A stretch of 47,124 bases of DNA from Actinomycetota bacterium (GTDB taxonomy: Bacteria > Actinomycetota > Acidimicrobiia > Acidimicrobiales > Ilumatobacteraceae). The stretch spans positions 1 to 47,124 of the forward strand of contig VGBY01000001.1 of the NCBI GenBank assembly GCA_016870295.1, written 5' to 3'. The translations under genes were made by a program, and so were the position numbers. Shown here piece after piece: positions 1-8,228 of this stretch (position 1 is the first letter of the stretch; the number at the start of each line of letters is the position of its first letter). The notes beneath the pieces are model-generated. The model did no database searches and was not told where the DNA came from. It saw only the letters and a program-made list of their open reading frames with translations.

Positions 1-1
1 G

Positions 2-85
2 TGTCGAAGGGGGGACTTGAACCCCCACGCCCTTTCGAGCGCCAGCCCCTCAAGCTGGTGCGTCTGCCAATTTCGCCACTTCGAC
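2..85 (-). tRNA. tRNA-Leu (anticodon GAG)
   Basis: Read on the minus strand the segment folds as a class II (long variable arm) tRNA. The 7-bp acceptor stem pairs positions 79-85 with 3-9, and the D arm contains TGGCGAAATTGGCAGACGC. The anticodon stem CCAGC/GCTGG encloses loop TTGAGGG, giving anticodon GAG (Leu, CUC/CUU codons). The T arm is GGGGGTTCAAGTCCCCC. The discriminator is A at position 2, and the base at position 1 is compatible with the first C of an encoded CCA that runs off the window. It lies downstream of secG on the same strand. Confidence 0.96.
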
Positions 86-153
86 GTGGTGTGAGACCAT
101 CAAACTATCGCCCGATTGGGCACCGCTACCCGTGGCGAGCCGTGGCTCGTCGG

Positions 154-393
154 TCAGGCCGAGAGCAAGATGCCGAGCGCGGTCACCGTCAAGAGCCACA
201 CCAGCGCCAGCACGGTGGTGATGCGGTTGAGGTTGCGCTCCGCCGCCGCCGAACCGAGGGCCGCCGCTCCGCCGCCACCGAACATGTCCGACAGACCGCC
301 GCCGCGCCCGCTGTGCAGCAAGACACCGACGATCATGCCGATCATCGAGAACACGTTCACAACGACGGTGATGATGGTGATTGCATTTCGCAC
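154..393 (-). CDS. secG: SecG, preprotein translocase subunit
   Basis: A 79-residue protein with two hydrophobic segments (about 3-25 and 58-77) joined by a Gly-rich cytoplasmic loop containing GRGGGLSDMFGGG, the hallmark of SecG. SecG is the small auxiliary subunit of the SecYEG channel in the cytoplasmic membrane and helps SecA-driven export. The start is GTG at 391-393. In many actinobacteria secG directly follows gap-pgk-tpiA; here the same strand order holds but the opp operon (419-6174) sits between tpiA and secG. A 5-bp stem with a 4-nt loop (about 136-149) just after the stop could aid termination but has no U-tract. Confidence 0.93.
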   Translation of the reverse strand: MRNAITIITVVVNVFSMIGMIVGVLLHSGRGGGLSDMFGGGGAAALGSAAAERNLNRITTVLALVWLLTVTALGILLSA

Positions 394-418
394 CTCAACA
401 TCCTACCGACGCAGTCGC

Positions 419-1408
419 CTACGCCTCTGGGTGATGGCAGGCCGACAGTTGACCCGTCGCGCGCATCTCGAGCACGGGTTCCACCGTGGCGCACAGTTCC
501 GTCGCCTTCCAGCAGCGCGTTCGGAAACGGCAGCCGCTCGGCGGATTCACCGGCGACGGTACGTCTCCTTCCAACATGATGCGCGAGCGCTGGCGTTCGA
601 CACGTGGGTTCGGCACCGGCACCGCCGACAAGAGCGCCTTGGTGTAGGGATGTGTCGGGTGTTCGTAGACCTGTTCTGCCGGGCCGATCTCCATGATCTT
701 GCCGAGGTACATCACTGCAACGCGGTCAGCGATGTGGCGCACCACCGACAAGTCGTGGGCGATGAAGACGTACGACATCCCGAGTCGCGCCTGAAGATCC
801 GCGAACAAATTTACGACGCCGGCCTGGATGCTCACGTCGAGGGCCGAGACTGGCTCGTCGAGCACGATCAGTGCCGGGTCGAGTGCTAGCGCTCGGGCGA
901 CACCGATTCGTTGGCGCTGCCCGCCGGAGAACTCGTGGGGAAACCGTCGGGCGTGATCGGCTGCCAGACCCACCAGTTCGAGCAGGCTCACCACTTTTTC
1001 TTCGTGGTTGCCGGGCACTCCTTGCACCACGAGCGGCTCGGCAATCGAGGCGCCGACGGTCATCTTCGGATCAAGCGATGCGTACGGATCCTGGAACACG
1101 ATTTGCATCTTGCGTCGGAGGTTTCGCATCTCTTCGACATCCACGTGGGCAAGGTCTCGGCCTTCGAACGTCACCGTGCCACTGGTCGGCTCGATCAACC
1201 GCAACACACAGCGACCAACCGTGGTCTTGCCTGAGCCGCTCTCACCCACGAGTCCGAGCGTTTCCCCACGCGCCACCTCGAACGACACATTGGTCACTGC
1301 CTGCACCACACGCTTGCGGCGACCACCACGCTGCGAACGCATATGGAATTCCTTGACGAGGCCCTGCACGCTGAGCAACGGCGGGTTCTTTGAGGAATCA
1401 GTCATCAC
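419..1408 (-). CDS. oppF: Oligopeptide ABC transporter ATPase, OppF type
   Basis: An ABC ATPase of 329 residues. Walker A GESGSGKT is at 55-62, followed by a Q-loop, the signature FSGGQRQR, Walker B IVLDEP with the D-loop SALD, and the switch His in IAHDLS. The C-terminal tail with GCRFRTRCWKA is the oligopeptide/dipeptide (oligo_HPY) extension. It would hydrolyse ATP with OppD to drive import through OppBC. It is the last gene of oppA-B-C-D-F, 34 nt after oppD. The frame opens GTG-ATG, so the start may be 1408 or 1405. Substrate (peptide, nickel or other) cannot be told from the ATPase. Confidence 0.93.
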   Translation of the reverse strand: MMTDSSKNPPLLSVQGLVKEFHMRSQRGGRRKRVVQAVTNVSFEVARGETLGLVGESGSGKTTVGRCVLRLIEPTSGTVTFEGRDLAHVDVEEMRNLRRKMQIVFQDPYASLDPKMTVGASIAEPLVVQGVPGNHEEKVVSLLELVGLAADHARRFPHEFSGGQRQRIGVARALALDPALIVLDEPVSALDVSIQAGVVNLFADLQARLGMSYVFIAHDLSVVRHIADRVAVMYLGKIMEIGPAEQVYEHPTHPYTKALLSAVPVPNPRVERQRSRIMLEGDVPSPVNPPSGCRFRTRCWKATELCATVEPVLEMRATGQLSACHHPEA

Positions 1409-1442
1409 CCGCTCATCCCCGTCGCGCCCTGGACAATGTGAG

Positions 1443-2414
1443 TCATGACGAGGTCAACACTTCCTCGGCGCGAATGCACGCACTGTGCGATGCGCCGATT
1501 TGTCGGAGGGTCGGCAGGGTTTCGCCACATTCGGCGACGGCGTGCGGGCAGCGGGCGCGGAATGCACACCCGGCAGGCGGGCGCAGCATGTTCGGTGGGA
1601 ATCCTGCGATTGGCGACAAGCGCTCGACGCCGGCCTGTGGTAGCGACGCAAGCAACCCACGTGTATACGGGTGCGATGGTGCATCGAAGATGTCGCCGAT
1701 TTCGGCACGCTCAACGACACGACCCGCGTACATCACGTTGACTCTCTCGCACACCCTGGCAACCACCCCGAGGTCGTGGGTGATCAGCACGACGGCAGTA
1801 CCGAACTGCTTCTGCACCTTCTGGATGACCTCCAAGATTTGTGCCTGCACGGTGACATCGAGCGCCGTCGTCGGTTCGTCGGCAATCAACACCTTGGGGC
1901 TGTTGGCAATGGCGATCGCGATCACCACTCGTTGACGCATTCCACCGGAGAATTCGTGCGGGTATTGCAGAGCGCGATCGCCCGACTGCGGAATGCCGAC
2001 GATCTCCAGCAAGTCGACCGACCGCGCCTTGGCGGCCTTGTCGCTCAGCTTCTGATGGGCCTGCAACATCTCCGCAATCTGGTCACCCACCCGATGCACC
2101 GGGTTGAGTGCCGAGAGCGGATCCTGGAAGATCATCGACATCAGCTGTCCGCGCACCGCGCGAAGTTCCTTCGACGACGCCCCGACGAGTTGGCGACCAT
2201 CGAGCAGCACCGATCCGGTGATCGTCGCAGTTTTTGGCAAGAGTCCCATCGCAGCGAGGAAACTCACCGACTTGCCCGAGCCCGACTCCCCCACCACCGC
2301 CAACATCTCACCGGCGCGCACGTCCAGATCGATACCGCGTACGGCGGCGAGAGGTCCGAGCGGGGTCGTGAACGTCACCGTCAAATCGCGAATCTCCAGC
2401 ACCGGCGCGCTCAT
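1443..2414 (-). CDS. oppD: Oligopeptide ABC transporter ATPase, OppD type
   Basis: An ABC ATPase of 323 residues with Walker A GESGSGKS at 42-49, signature FSGGMRQR, Walker B VLIADEP followed by TTALDV, and a switch His in ITHDLG. The C-terminal extension with GCAFRARCPHA is typical of the OppD/DppD family. It pairs with OppF as the nucleotide-binding heterodimer on the inner face of the permease. Its ATG overlaps the oppC stop (ATGA), which points to translational coupling. Confidence 0.94.
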   Translation of the reverse strand: MSAPVLEIRDLTVTFTTPLGPLAAVRGIDLDVRAGEMLAVVGESGSGKSVSFLAAMGLLPKTATITGSVLLDGRQLVGASSKELRAVRGQLMSMIFQDPLSALNPVHRVGDQIAEMLQAHQKLSDKAAKARSVDLLEIVGIPQSGDRALQYPHEFSGGMRQRVVIAIAIANSPKVLIADEPTTALDVTVQAQILEVIQKVQKQFGTAVVLITHDLGVVARVCERVNVMYAGRVVERAEIGDIFDAPSHPYTRGLLASLPQAGVERLSPIAGFPPNMLRPPAGCAFRARCPHAVAECGETLPTLRQIGASHSACIRAEEVLTSS

Positions 2415-3334
2415 GCATCCCTCTGCAATCGCGGATCGGTTGCATCACGCAGCGCGTCACCGATGAAGTTGATGCACAGTGCGATGACCACCAGCGTGAG
2501 ACACGGGAACAACGCGAGATGCCAGAAGCCGGTGTTCACGGCGCCCTTGGCCTGCCCGACGAGGATGCCGAGCGACGTGGCCCCGTCGCCCGCCTGCGGT
2601 CCATAGCCGAAGAATGCGAGTGTTGACTCGCTGATGATTGCCGACACCACGGAGAACGTCAGCGCAACCATGATCGGGCCGATCGAATTCGGCAACAGGT
2701 GGCGTCGCACGATGTACCACCGGCTGGCACCGACTGCACGTGCCGCTTCGATGAACTCGCGCTCCTTCAAGGCCAACACTTGACCGCGCACGATTCGCGC
2801 AACCCCCATCCATCCGAAGATGGCGAACAGCACGATGATGAACCGCACCGAGTTGAGCTCCCCCGTCACTGGTTTCAGCCACGAGATACCGCCGATCATG
2901 TTTCGCATCACGAGCAAAGTGACGAGGAATGGGAAGGCCAAGAAGAGATCGGTCACGCGCATGACCACGTCGTCGAAACGCCCGCCGCGGAAGCCGGCAA
3001 CGGAACCAATCAGACAGCCGATTGCAACAGATATCAAACCCGAGAAGATGCCGATGATGAGCGACACGCGCACGCCGTAGATCAAGCGGCTGTAAAGGTC
3101 GCGACCGATGTCATCGGTGCCGAGCCAGGCGTTCGCCCGCGGTGAGAGGAAGTAGTTCGGTGGCGCCTGCACGGATTCGTTCACGCCGTAGCGGGCGGTG
3201 AATGGCGACAATGCCACGAAGATCACCAATGTCGCCATGATGAACACACTGACCACGGCGGCTCGGTGGCTGACAAAACGGTCGTACGCCATTCGTCGCG
3301 GCGAGATCGTCGGGAGTGCCACGTCGTCAGGCAA
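2411..3334 (-). CDS. oppC: Oligopeptide ABC transporter permease, OppC type
   Basis: An integral membrane permease of 307 residues. It has an N-terminal OppC_N-type segment with one transmembrane helix (about 27-50), then a BPD_transp_1 domain. The EAA loop, which contacts the ATPase, reads EAARAVGASRWYIVRRHLLP. LGTDDIGRDLYSRLIYG is the usual DppC/OppC motif before the transport domain. The reading frame opens at TTG (3334), overlapping the oppB end by 8 nt; a GTG four codons in (3322) is an equally possible start. Confidence 0.93.
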   Translation of the reverse strand: MPDDVALPTISPRRMAYDRFVSHRAAVVSVFIMATLVIFVALSPFTARYGVNESVQAPPNYFLSPRANAWLGTDDIGRDLYSRLIYGVRVSLIIGIFSGLISVAIGCLIGSVAGFRGGRFDDVVMRVTDLFLAFPFLVTLLVMRNMIGGISWLKPVTGELNSVRFIIVLFAIFGWMGVARIVRGQVLALKEREFIEAARAVGASRWYIVRRHLLPNSIGPIMVALTFSVVSAIISESTLAFFGYGPQAGDGATSLGILVGQAKGAVNTGFWHLALFPCLTLVVIALCINFIGDALRDATDPRLQRDA

Positions 3335-4301
3335 GGCGAATCCTCGGGTCGAGCCAGGCGTACGAGATGTCGGCGAGCAGGTTGAAGAACAGGGTCGAAG
3401 CCACGATGATCACCATCCATGGCATGAGCAGCGGAAAGTCACCTTCGCCGAACGCCGACAGGAAGTACTTGCCCATCCCCGGATAGCTGAACACATTCTC
3501 CGTGATGATCAAACCACCAACGATCGCTCCGACGTCGAGGGCTGCAATCGTGACGACGGGGATCAATGCATTACGCAATCCGTGCCGGAACAACACGCGC
3601 GCCTCGCTGATGCCCTTCGACCGGGCCGTGCGCATGTATTCGCTGTTCAGCACATCAAGCAGCGATGACCGCATGTAGCGCGAGTACACCGCAATGATCT
3701 GGATGGCGACGACAAACGTCGGCAGCACCATGTGCTTGAGCATGAGGCCGAGATCAAAACCCAGTTGCCCGGGTGGGTAGACGCCTGAGGTGGGAAACAG
3801 TGTTGAGCCGAACCAGCGACTCCAGTAGACCGCAAACAACAACTGGAAGAGAATCGCCGACACGTACGGCGGGATCGAGATGCCCACGAAGGCAGCGGTG
3901 TTCACGGCGACATCGCGCCGACCCCCTGGGCGCAAGGCGGCGAACACGCCGAGCCCGAGGCCGATGACGATGCCGACACTGCTCGCTGCAACACCAAGCC
4001 GGATGGTGTTGGCAAGTGCATCCTTCAGCTGCGGCCACACTTCGCGCGAGCCCTTGATGCTGCGCGGCCAATCGAGCGTGACGAAATTGCCCAGCCAACG
4101 GAAGTAGCCCCGCACAAAGTTCGGATCGAGGCCGTTCACCTCGATGTACTGCGCAATCTTGGCTTTGGAAGCCCGCGGATTGATTCGCTTGTAGCTCGCC
4201 ACCGGATCGGTGCCGATCCGCAGTGCAATGTACACGAGAAACGTGACGAAGATCAGCGTCGGTATCGCCCAGGCGAGGCGTCGCAACACGTACCTGAGCA
4301 C
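3327..4301 (-). CDS. oppB: Oligopeptide ABC transporter permease, OppB type
   Basis: A permease of 324 residues. It begins with the family pattern MLRYVLRRLAWAIPTLIFV (first transmembrane helix), followed by a long extracytoplasmic loop and about five further helices. The EAA loop is MRTARSKGISEARVLFRHGL. It forms the channel with OppC. The start is GTG. It lies 124 nt downstream of oppA, separated from it by a strong hairpin (4353-4392), which would let the binding protein be made in excess of the permease. Confidence 0.93.
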   Translation of the reverse strand: MLRYVLRRLAWAIPTLIFVTFLVYIALRIGTDPVASYKRINPRASKAKIAQYIEVNGLDPNFVRGYFRWLGNFVTLDWPRSIKGSREVWPQLKDALANTIRLGVAASSVGIVIGLGLGVFAALRPGGRRDVAVNTAAFVGISIPPYVSAILFQLLFAVYWSRWFGSTLFPTSGVYPPGQLGFDLGLMLKHMVLPTFVVAIQIIAVYSRYMRSSLLDVLNSEYMRTARSKGISEARVLFRHGLRNALIPVVTIAALDVGAIVGGLIITENVFSYPGMGKYFLSAFGEGDFPLLMPWMVIIVASTLFFNLLADISYAWLDPRIRLA

Positions 4302-4352
4302 GGGTCAAAACTACTTCAGACTGCGCTGCTCGTCACATGCCGCACAACGAAA

Positions 4353-4392
4353 CGGCGCGCAGGCCAAGCCTTGCGGCAAGACCTGCGCGCCG
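4353..4392 (-). terminator. Hairpin between oppA and oppB (partial terminator/attenuator)
   Basis: A perfect 11-bp GC-rich inverted repeat (4353-4363 with 4382-4392, arm CGGCGCGCAGG) encloses an 18-nt loop. On the minus strand it is followed by TTTCGTT, a short and imperfect U-tract. A second perfect 7-bp stem with a 3-nt loop (4401-4417, ACCGTTC-AAT-GAACGGT) lies just after the oppA stop. Together they look like an intercistronic read-through terminator and mRNA-stabilising element, common between binding-protein and permease genes. The role is inferred. Confidence 0.6.
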
Positions 4393-4425
4393 TCGCGCGA
4401 ACCGTTCAATGAACGGTGCTCGTCC

Positions 4426-6174
4426 TTACTTGATGGCGACCTTTGGCTCGCCCTTCAGCAGGTTGGTGATGACGTACGCACCATCGTTGGTGGTGGCAAA
4501 CGCACCAGGCATGACCTGGTTGATCGTCGTCCAAACCATCCACGAGGAGTTCGCACACTCCGTCACCGGGTTCAAGCACTCTGGCCACTGCTCGGCGCCG
4601 ATGACGACTTTGCCGTCACCGTCGAGGTCGGTCCAGAGGTGGTTGTTGATGAACGAGGTGAAGTTGCGCAGCTCGGCATCAACCGGGCCACCCACCTTAT
4701 CCGTGCGCCAGAAACCCGACTTGGGGAACTGGAACAGCGGCAGCATCACGCTGTCCGCGGCCATCAACTTGAGCGCACTCTTGATCATTTCCGCACGCTT
4801 GGCTGCATCCGGCTCGAAGTCCGCATTGTGGAGCAAGTCGGAAGCTTCCGCGTTGCACCAGCCCTGCGAGTTCTGGCCTTGGTTGCTGTTTGCCTCTGTG
4901 GGGATCTGGTCACAGGTGAACGACGGCGTGAGGTAACCCGGGTCCGGCGGAGCGGTCGAGATATACATCGCCATGTCGTAGTCGAGGGCTGGCAGACGCT
5001 GCTGGAAGTAGCAGGCCGCATCGCAGTTGTCTGCGCGCACCTTGAAGCCGGCCGCATTGAGCAGCGGAATCAGGTAGGCCTGGGTGTTCTCGCGACGGGT
5101 GTTGCCCGTGTTGATGATCCAGCGGATGTCCGGCGCGGCACCGGTCGACGGATCGATCCAGTAACCATCGGCACCCTTGGTCCAACCGTTCTCGGTCAGC
5201 AGCGCTTCGGCGCCAGCCGGGTCGTATGCATTGGCGAATTCATCGCCATTGCAGTACGGGCCAGGCACCATCGGGCCACACTGCAGCGGCGATTCGCCAC
5301 CGAGCGGCACGTAGATCTGCTGGAAGAGCGCATCGCGGTCGATCGACTTGGAGAACGCTGCACGGAATACCGGGTTGGCGAACGGACCACACTTCTGTTG
5401 GAAGTAGAAGCCCTCGTAGTCACCACCGAATTCCTTCTTCAGGGTGATGTTCGGATCGGCAAACGCCTCTTCGATACCACCGAAGAACTGCGGGTAGGCG
5501 AAATCGATTTCGCCGGCCTTGAGTGCCGCGGCTTCCGTGTCGCTGTCAGCCAGCGGCACCATGACGAGCTGCTTGGCGACGGCCTTGTCGGCGCCCCAGT
5601 ACTTGTCGTTCGGTACGTAGACCACCTGGCTTGGGCTCCACGACTTCATCTTCCACGGGCGACCCGAGAAGCCGATGAATTCGGCAAAGTCCGCCGAGAT
5701 GTCGGACGTGTTCTCCACCGAGGATGCCTTGAGCAATCCACCGAAGAGACCCTTGTAGGGGCCGTAGACGCTCTTGAAGTCGATGACAACTTGCTTGTCG
5801 CTCGAGCCTGCGGCCACCGAGGTGATCTGGTCGTAGCCGACCGTGCTGATGGAGCCGGGCGTATTGAGCGCGGCTTCCCACGTCGCCTTGAAGTCGGCGA
5901 ACGTGATTGGTGAACCGTCTTCCCAGACCGCCTCATCGGCAAGGTCGTAGGTCACGGTCATGCCGGCACTGGCCGGCGGGGTGTAGCTGTAGTCGTAGGT
6001 GACTTCGGCACACTGTTCAAGCGTCGGATACGAAACTGGCTCAGCAGCCGGCTCCTCCGCCACAGTCTCCTCAGTCACGGCTTCTTCGTCGTCACTGCCA
6101 CCGCACGCCGACGCGACAAGCGCGACCGCGAACAGCGAAGCAGCGAAACGAATCGCCTTGCTGTGTTGCTTCAT
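4426..6174 (-). CDS. oppA: Oligopeptide ABC transporter substrate-binding lipoprotein (SBP family 5)
   Basis: A secreted lipoprotein of 582 residues. Its signal peptide (residues 1-23) ends in lipobox VASAC with the lipidated Cys at 24, then an acidic Glu/Thr-rich linker to about residue 50. The SBP_bac_5 core is recognised from AVWEDGSPITFADFK (about 82-96) onward, with PDPGYLTPSF and a C-terminal lobe rich in aromatic residues. It would capture peptides outside the membrane and deliver them to OppBC. The usual first about 60-80 residues of the N-terminal lobe, before the W-x-DG-x-P-I-T motif, look abbreviated. It has a strong ribosome-binding site and is the first gene of the operon. Confidence 0.9.
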   Translation of the reverse strand: MKQHSKAIRFAASLFAVALVASACGGSDDEEAVTEETVAEEPAAEPVSYPTLEQCAEVTYDYSYTPPASAGMTVTYDLADEAVWEDGSPITFADFKATWEAALNTPGSISTVGYDQITSVAAGSSDKQVVIDFKSVYGPYKGLFGGLLKASSVENTSDISADFAEFIGFSGRPWKMKSWSPSQVVYVPNDKYWGADKAVAKQLVMVPLADSDTEAAALKAGEIDFAYPQFFGGIEEAFADPNITLKKEFGGDYEGFYFQQKCGPFANPVFRAAFSKSIDRDALFQQIYVPLGGESPLQCGPMVPGPYCNGDEFANAYDPAGAEALLTENGWTKGADGYWIDPSTGAAPDIRWIINTGNTRRENTQAYLIPLLNAAGFKVRADNCDAACYFQQRLPALDYDMAMYISTAPPDPGYLTPSFTCDQIPTEANSNQGQNSQGWCNAEASDLLHNADFEPDAAKRAEMIKSALKLMAADSVMLPLFQFPKSGFWRTDKVGGPVDAELRNFTSFINNHLWTDLDGDGKVVIGAEQWPECLNPVTECANSSWMVWTTINQVMPGAFATTNDGAYVITNLLKGEPKVAIK

Positions 6175-6182
6175 GAATTCGA

Positions 6183-6189
6183 CCTCCCC
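6183..6189 (-). promoter_or_regulatory. Ribosome-binding site of oppA
   Basis: GGGGAGG on the minus strand lies 8 nt before the oppA ATG (6172-6174). It is the clearest Shine-Dalgarno in this half of the window, where most genes have weak ones, and fits high expression of a binding protein. Confidence 0.7.
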
Positions 6190-6328
6190 GTCGAATGAGG
6201 TGGGGCGTCACCCCCAAGAATGATGACTACCTCACCTTAGCCCCGACCTGTGAAGAGGGACGCAGCCAGCAGGGGTCGTCCATCGCGGGGCGCGGCTAGC
6301 CCCAGTTGTCACGCCCAACAGGGCCCGC
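6190..6328 (-). promoter_or_regulatory. Intergenic region tpiA-oppA, probable opp promoter
   Basis: About 150 nt separate tpiA from oppA, while the glycolytic genes upstream overlap or nearly touch. It holds two short GC stems: TGGGG/CCCCA at 6201-6216 and GGGGC/GCCCC at 6287-6303. Neither has a clear U-tract. A TTCACA-like hexamer occurs on the minus strand in the 6245-6255 area, but I see no convincing -10 partner. The gap most likely ends the glycolytic transcript and starts the opp transcript; the promoter is not resolved by eye. Confidence 0.35.
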
Positions 6329-7114
6329 CTATACGGCGTGGCGGCGGTACTGCACGATCCGGGCGAACTCCGTGGGGTCGAGGCTTGCTCCCCCGACCAG
6401 CACCCCATCGATATCCGGCATCCGCATGATCTCGGCGATGGTGCCGGCCTTGACACTGCCCCCGTACTGGATGCGCACCGCCTGTGCGGCGGGGCGCGAG
6501 ATCAACGAGGCGACCTCTTCGCGAATTGCGGCGATTACCTCCTGGGCATCTTGAGGCGATGCATTCTTGCCGGTGCCGATGGCCCAGATGGGTTCGTAGG
6601 CAATCACCATCGACTTCACTTGCTCGGCGGTGCGCTTGGCGAGGGCGGCGCGTATCTGCGTCTTCACCTTGTCGAGCGTGAGACCTGCTTCTCGCTCGGC
6701 GAGTGTCTCACCGACACAGAGAATCGGCGTCATGCCGTGCTTCTGCACGGCGACCACCTTGCGGGCGACGAAGTCGTCGGTCTCGCCAAACAACTCACGA
6801 CGCTCGCTGTGCCCCACGATCACATACTGCACACCGAGCTTGGCGAGAAACAGCGGCGAAACTTCGCCGGTGAACGCACCCTTTTCTTCGTGGTGACAAT
6901 TCTGCGCACCCAATTTGATGCGTAACTGATCGGCGTCGATCAGCGTTTGCATACTGCGGAGATCGGTGAATGGCGGATGAATGGTCACATCGACTGCGTC
7001 GAAGTCATCCTTCTGGAGGAGGTACGCCAACTTCTGCACACATTGGATTGCCTCGAAGTGATTGTTGTTCATCTTCCAGTTGCCACTGACGATGGGTGTG
7101 CGCTCACCTTGCAT
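6329..7114 (-). CDS. tpiA: Triosephosphate isomerase
   Basis: Interconverts dihydroxyacetone phosphate and glyceraldehyde 3-phosphate in the cytoplasm. At 261 residues it is full length for the TIM-barrel family. Asn12 and Lys14 are in GNWKMN, the electrophile His102 in VGHSERR, and the base Glu174 in AYEPIWAIGTGK with the flexible loop. The phosphate-binding YGGSV and GVLVGGASL motifs follow. The start ATG at 7114 overlaps the pgk stop by 11 nt, so gap-pgk-tpiA is one coupled operon. Confidence 0.97.
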   Translation of the reverse strand: MQGERTPIVSGNWKMNNNHFEAIQCVQKLAYLLQKDDFDAVDVTIHPPFTDLRSMQTLIDADQLRIKLGAQNCHHEEKGAFTGEVSPLFLAKLGVQYVIVGHSERRELFGETDDFVARKVVAVQKHGMTPILCVGETLAEREAGLTLDKVKTQIRAALAKRTAEQVKSMVIAYEPIWAIGTGKNASPQDAQEVIAAIREEVASLISRPAAQAVRIQYGGSVKAGTIAEIMRMPDIDGVLVGGASLDPTEFARIVQYRRHAV

Positions 7115-8216
7115 TCGGTGCCTCCCGCAACGCCTTCAGGCCGGGCAAATCGCCGAACTCGAGAAACTCGAGCGAGGCTCCGCCGCCTGTTGAGACATGA
7201 TCCACGTCATCGTCCAAGCCGAACTGCGCGAGCGCGGCGGCAGAGTCTCCCCCACCGACCACCGTGAACGCCTTCGTGTCTGCCATTGCCTGAGCAACAG
7301 TACGTGTTCCTTTGGCGAAGCGTGCGTCTTCGAAGACGCCCATCGGGCCGTTCCAGAACACCGAGCGCGCGTCCATGATCGCGTCGCTGAATGCCGCCGC
7401 CGTGCCCGGGCCGATGTCCATACCCTTGGCTCCGTCGGGCAACCGTCGGCCGAACGTGGTGTACACGCCGTCGGCATCGACGCCGATGATGTCTTCTGGA
7501 AGCATGATCGACTTGTGTTTCTCCAATAGACCGCGACAGCGGTCGATTTGGTCGCGCTCGCAGATGGAGTCGCCGACTGGATGGCCTTGCGCGGCAAGAA
7601 ACGTAAAACACATGCCGCCACCGATCAACAACTGATCACACATCGCGACGAGCGCATCAATCACGCCCAGTTTGTCGCTCACCTTTGCCCCGCCGAGCAC
7701 GGCGACGAACGGCCGCTTCGGTGTGGAGCGCAATCGGTCGACGACTTCCACCTCGCGCTGAATCAGTCGTCCTGCTGCCGACGGCAACGTGCGTGGTGGG
7801 CCCACGATGGACGCGTGGGCGCGATGTGCGGCACCAAACGCATCGTTCACATACATGTCGACGCCCTGCACGAGTTCGGCAACCGTGGCCTCGTCGTTGG
7901 CTTCTTCACCGGGTGAGAAACGCAAGTTCTCGAGCAGCCCCACTCCCGGAGCCAACTCGGCCAGTCGTGCTCGCACTGGCGCCATCGAGTACTTCGGCGT
8001 CGGCTGGCCCTTGGGTCGGCCGAGATGACTCGCGCACACCACCTTTGCCCCGCGCTCAGTGAGCCAGGTGATGGTGGGCAGCGCGGCACGAATGCGAAAG
8101 TCATCGGAGATCGACCGGGCATCGTCGCCACCACTCATCGGCACGTTGAAGTCGGTGCGTACGAGCACGGTTTTACCGCGCACATCCCCCAGGTCTTCTA
8201 GCAGAGGCAGTTTCAC
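7104..8216 (-). CDS. pgk: Phosphoglycerate kinase (with internal N-domain deletion)
   Basis: Transfers phosphate between 1,3-bisphosphoglycerate and ADP in glycolysis. All key motifs are present: TDFNVP (21-26), HLGRPKG (64-70), the DAFGAAHR segment (125-132), GGAKVSDKLGV (175-185), NGPMGVFE (289-296) and the nucleotide-binding GGGDSAAAL (321-329). At 370 residues it is short; family members have about 390-415. The missing part is in the N-domain: MAPVRARLAELAPGV runs straight into GLLENLRF. The usual stretch of about 24 residues there (a strand, a D-x-x-G motif and a helix) is absent, in frame. The start is GTG, 12 nt after gap. Confidence 0.95.
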   Translation of the reverse strand: MKLPLLEDLGDVRGKTVLVRTDFNVPMSGGDDARSISDDFRIRAALPTITWLTERGAKVVCASHLGRPKGQPTPKYSMAPVRARLAELAPGVGLLENLRFSPGEEANDEATVAELVQGVDMYVNDAFGAAHRAHASIVGPPRTLPSAAGRLIQREVEVVDRLRSTPKRPFVAVLGGAKVSDKLGVIDALVAMCDQLLIGGGMCFTFLAAQGHPVGDSICERDQIDRCRGLLEKHKSIMLPEDIIGVDADGVYTTFGRRLPDGAKGMDIGPGTAAAFSDAIMDARSVFWNGPMGVFEDARFAKGTRTVAQAMADTKAFTVVGGGDSAAALAQFGLDDDVDHVSTGGGASLEFLEFGDLPGLKALREAPNAR

Positions 8217-8228
8217 GCGCTGAAAAAA

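Noticed and set aside
4426..4600. EF-hand-like loop (DLDGDGKVVIG) near the OppA C-terminus
   Set aside because: The spacing of the final acidic ligand does not fit a canonical EF-hand, so calcium binding was not claimed.
4210..5913. Plus-strand open frame of 567 codons
   Set aside because: It is antisense to oppA. Long antisense frames are frequent in high-GC DNA, and its translation is Arg/His/Val-rich without family motifs.
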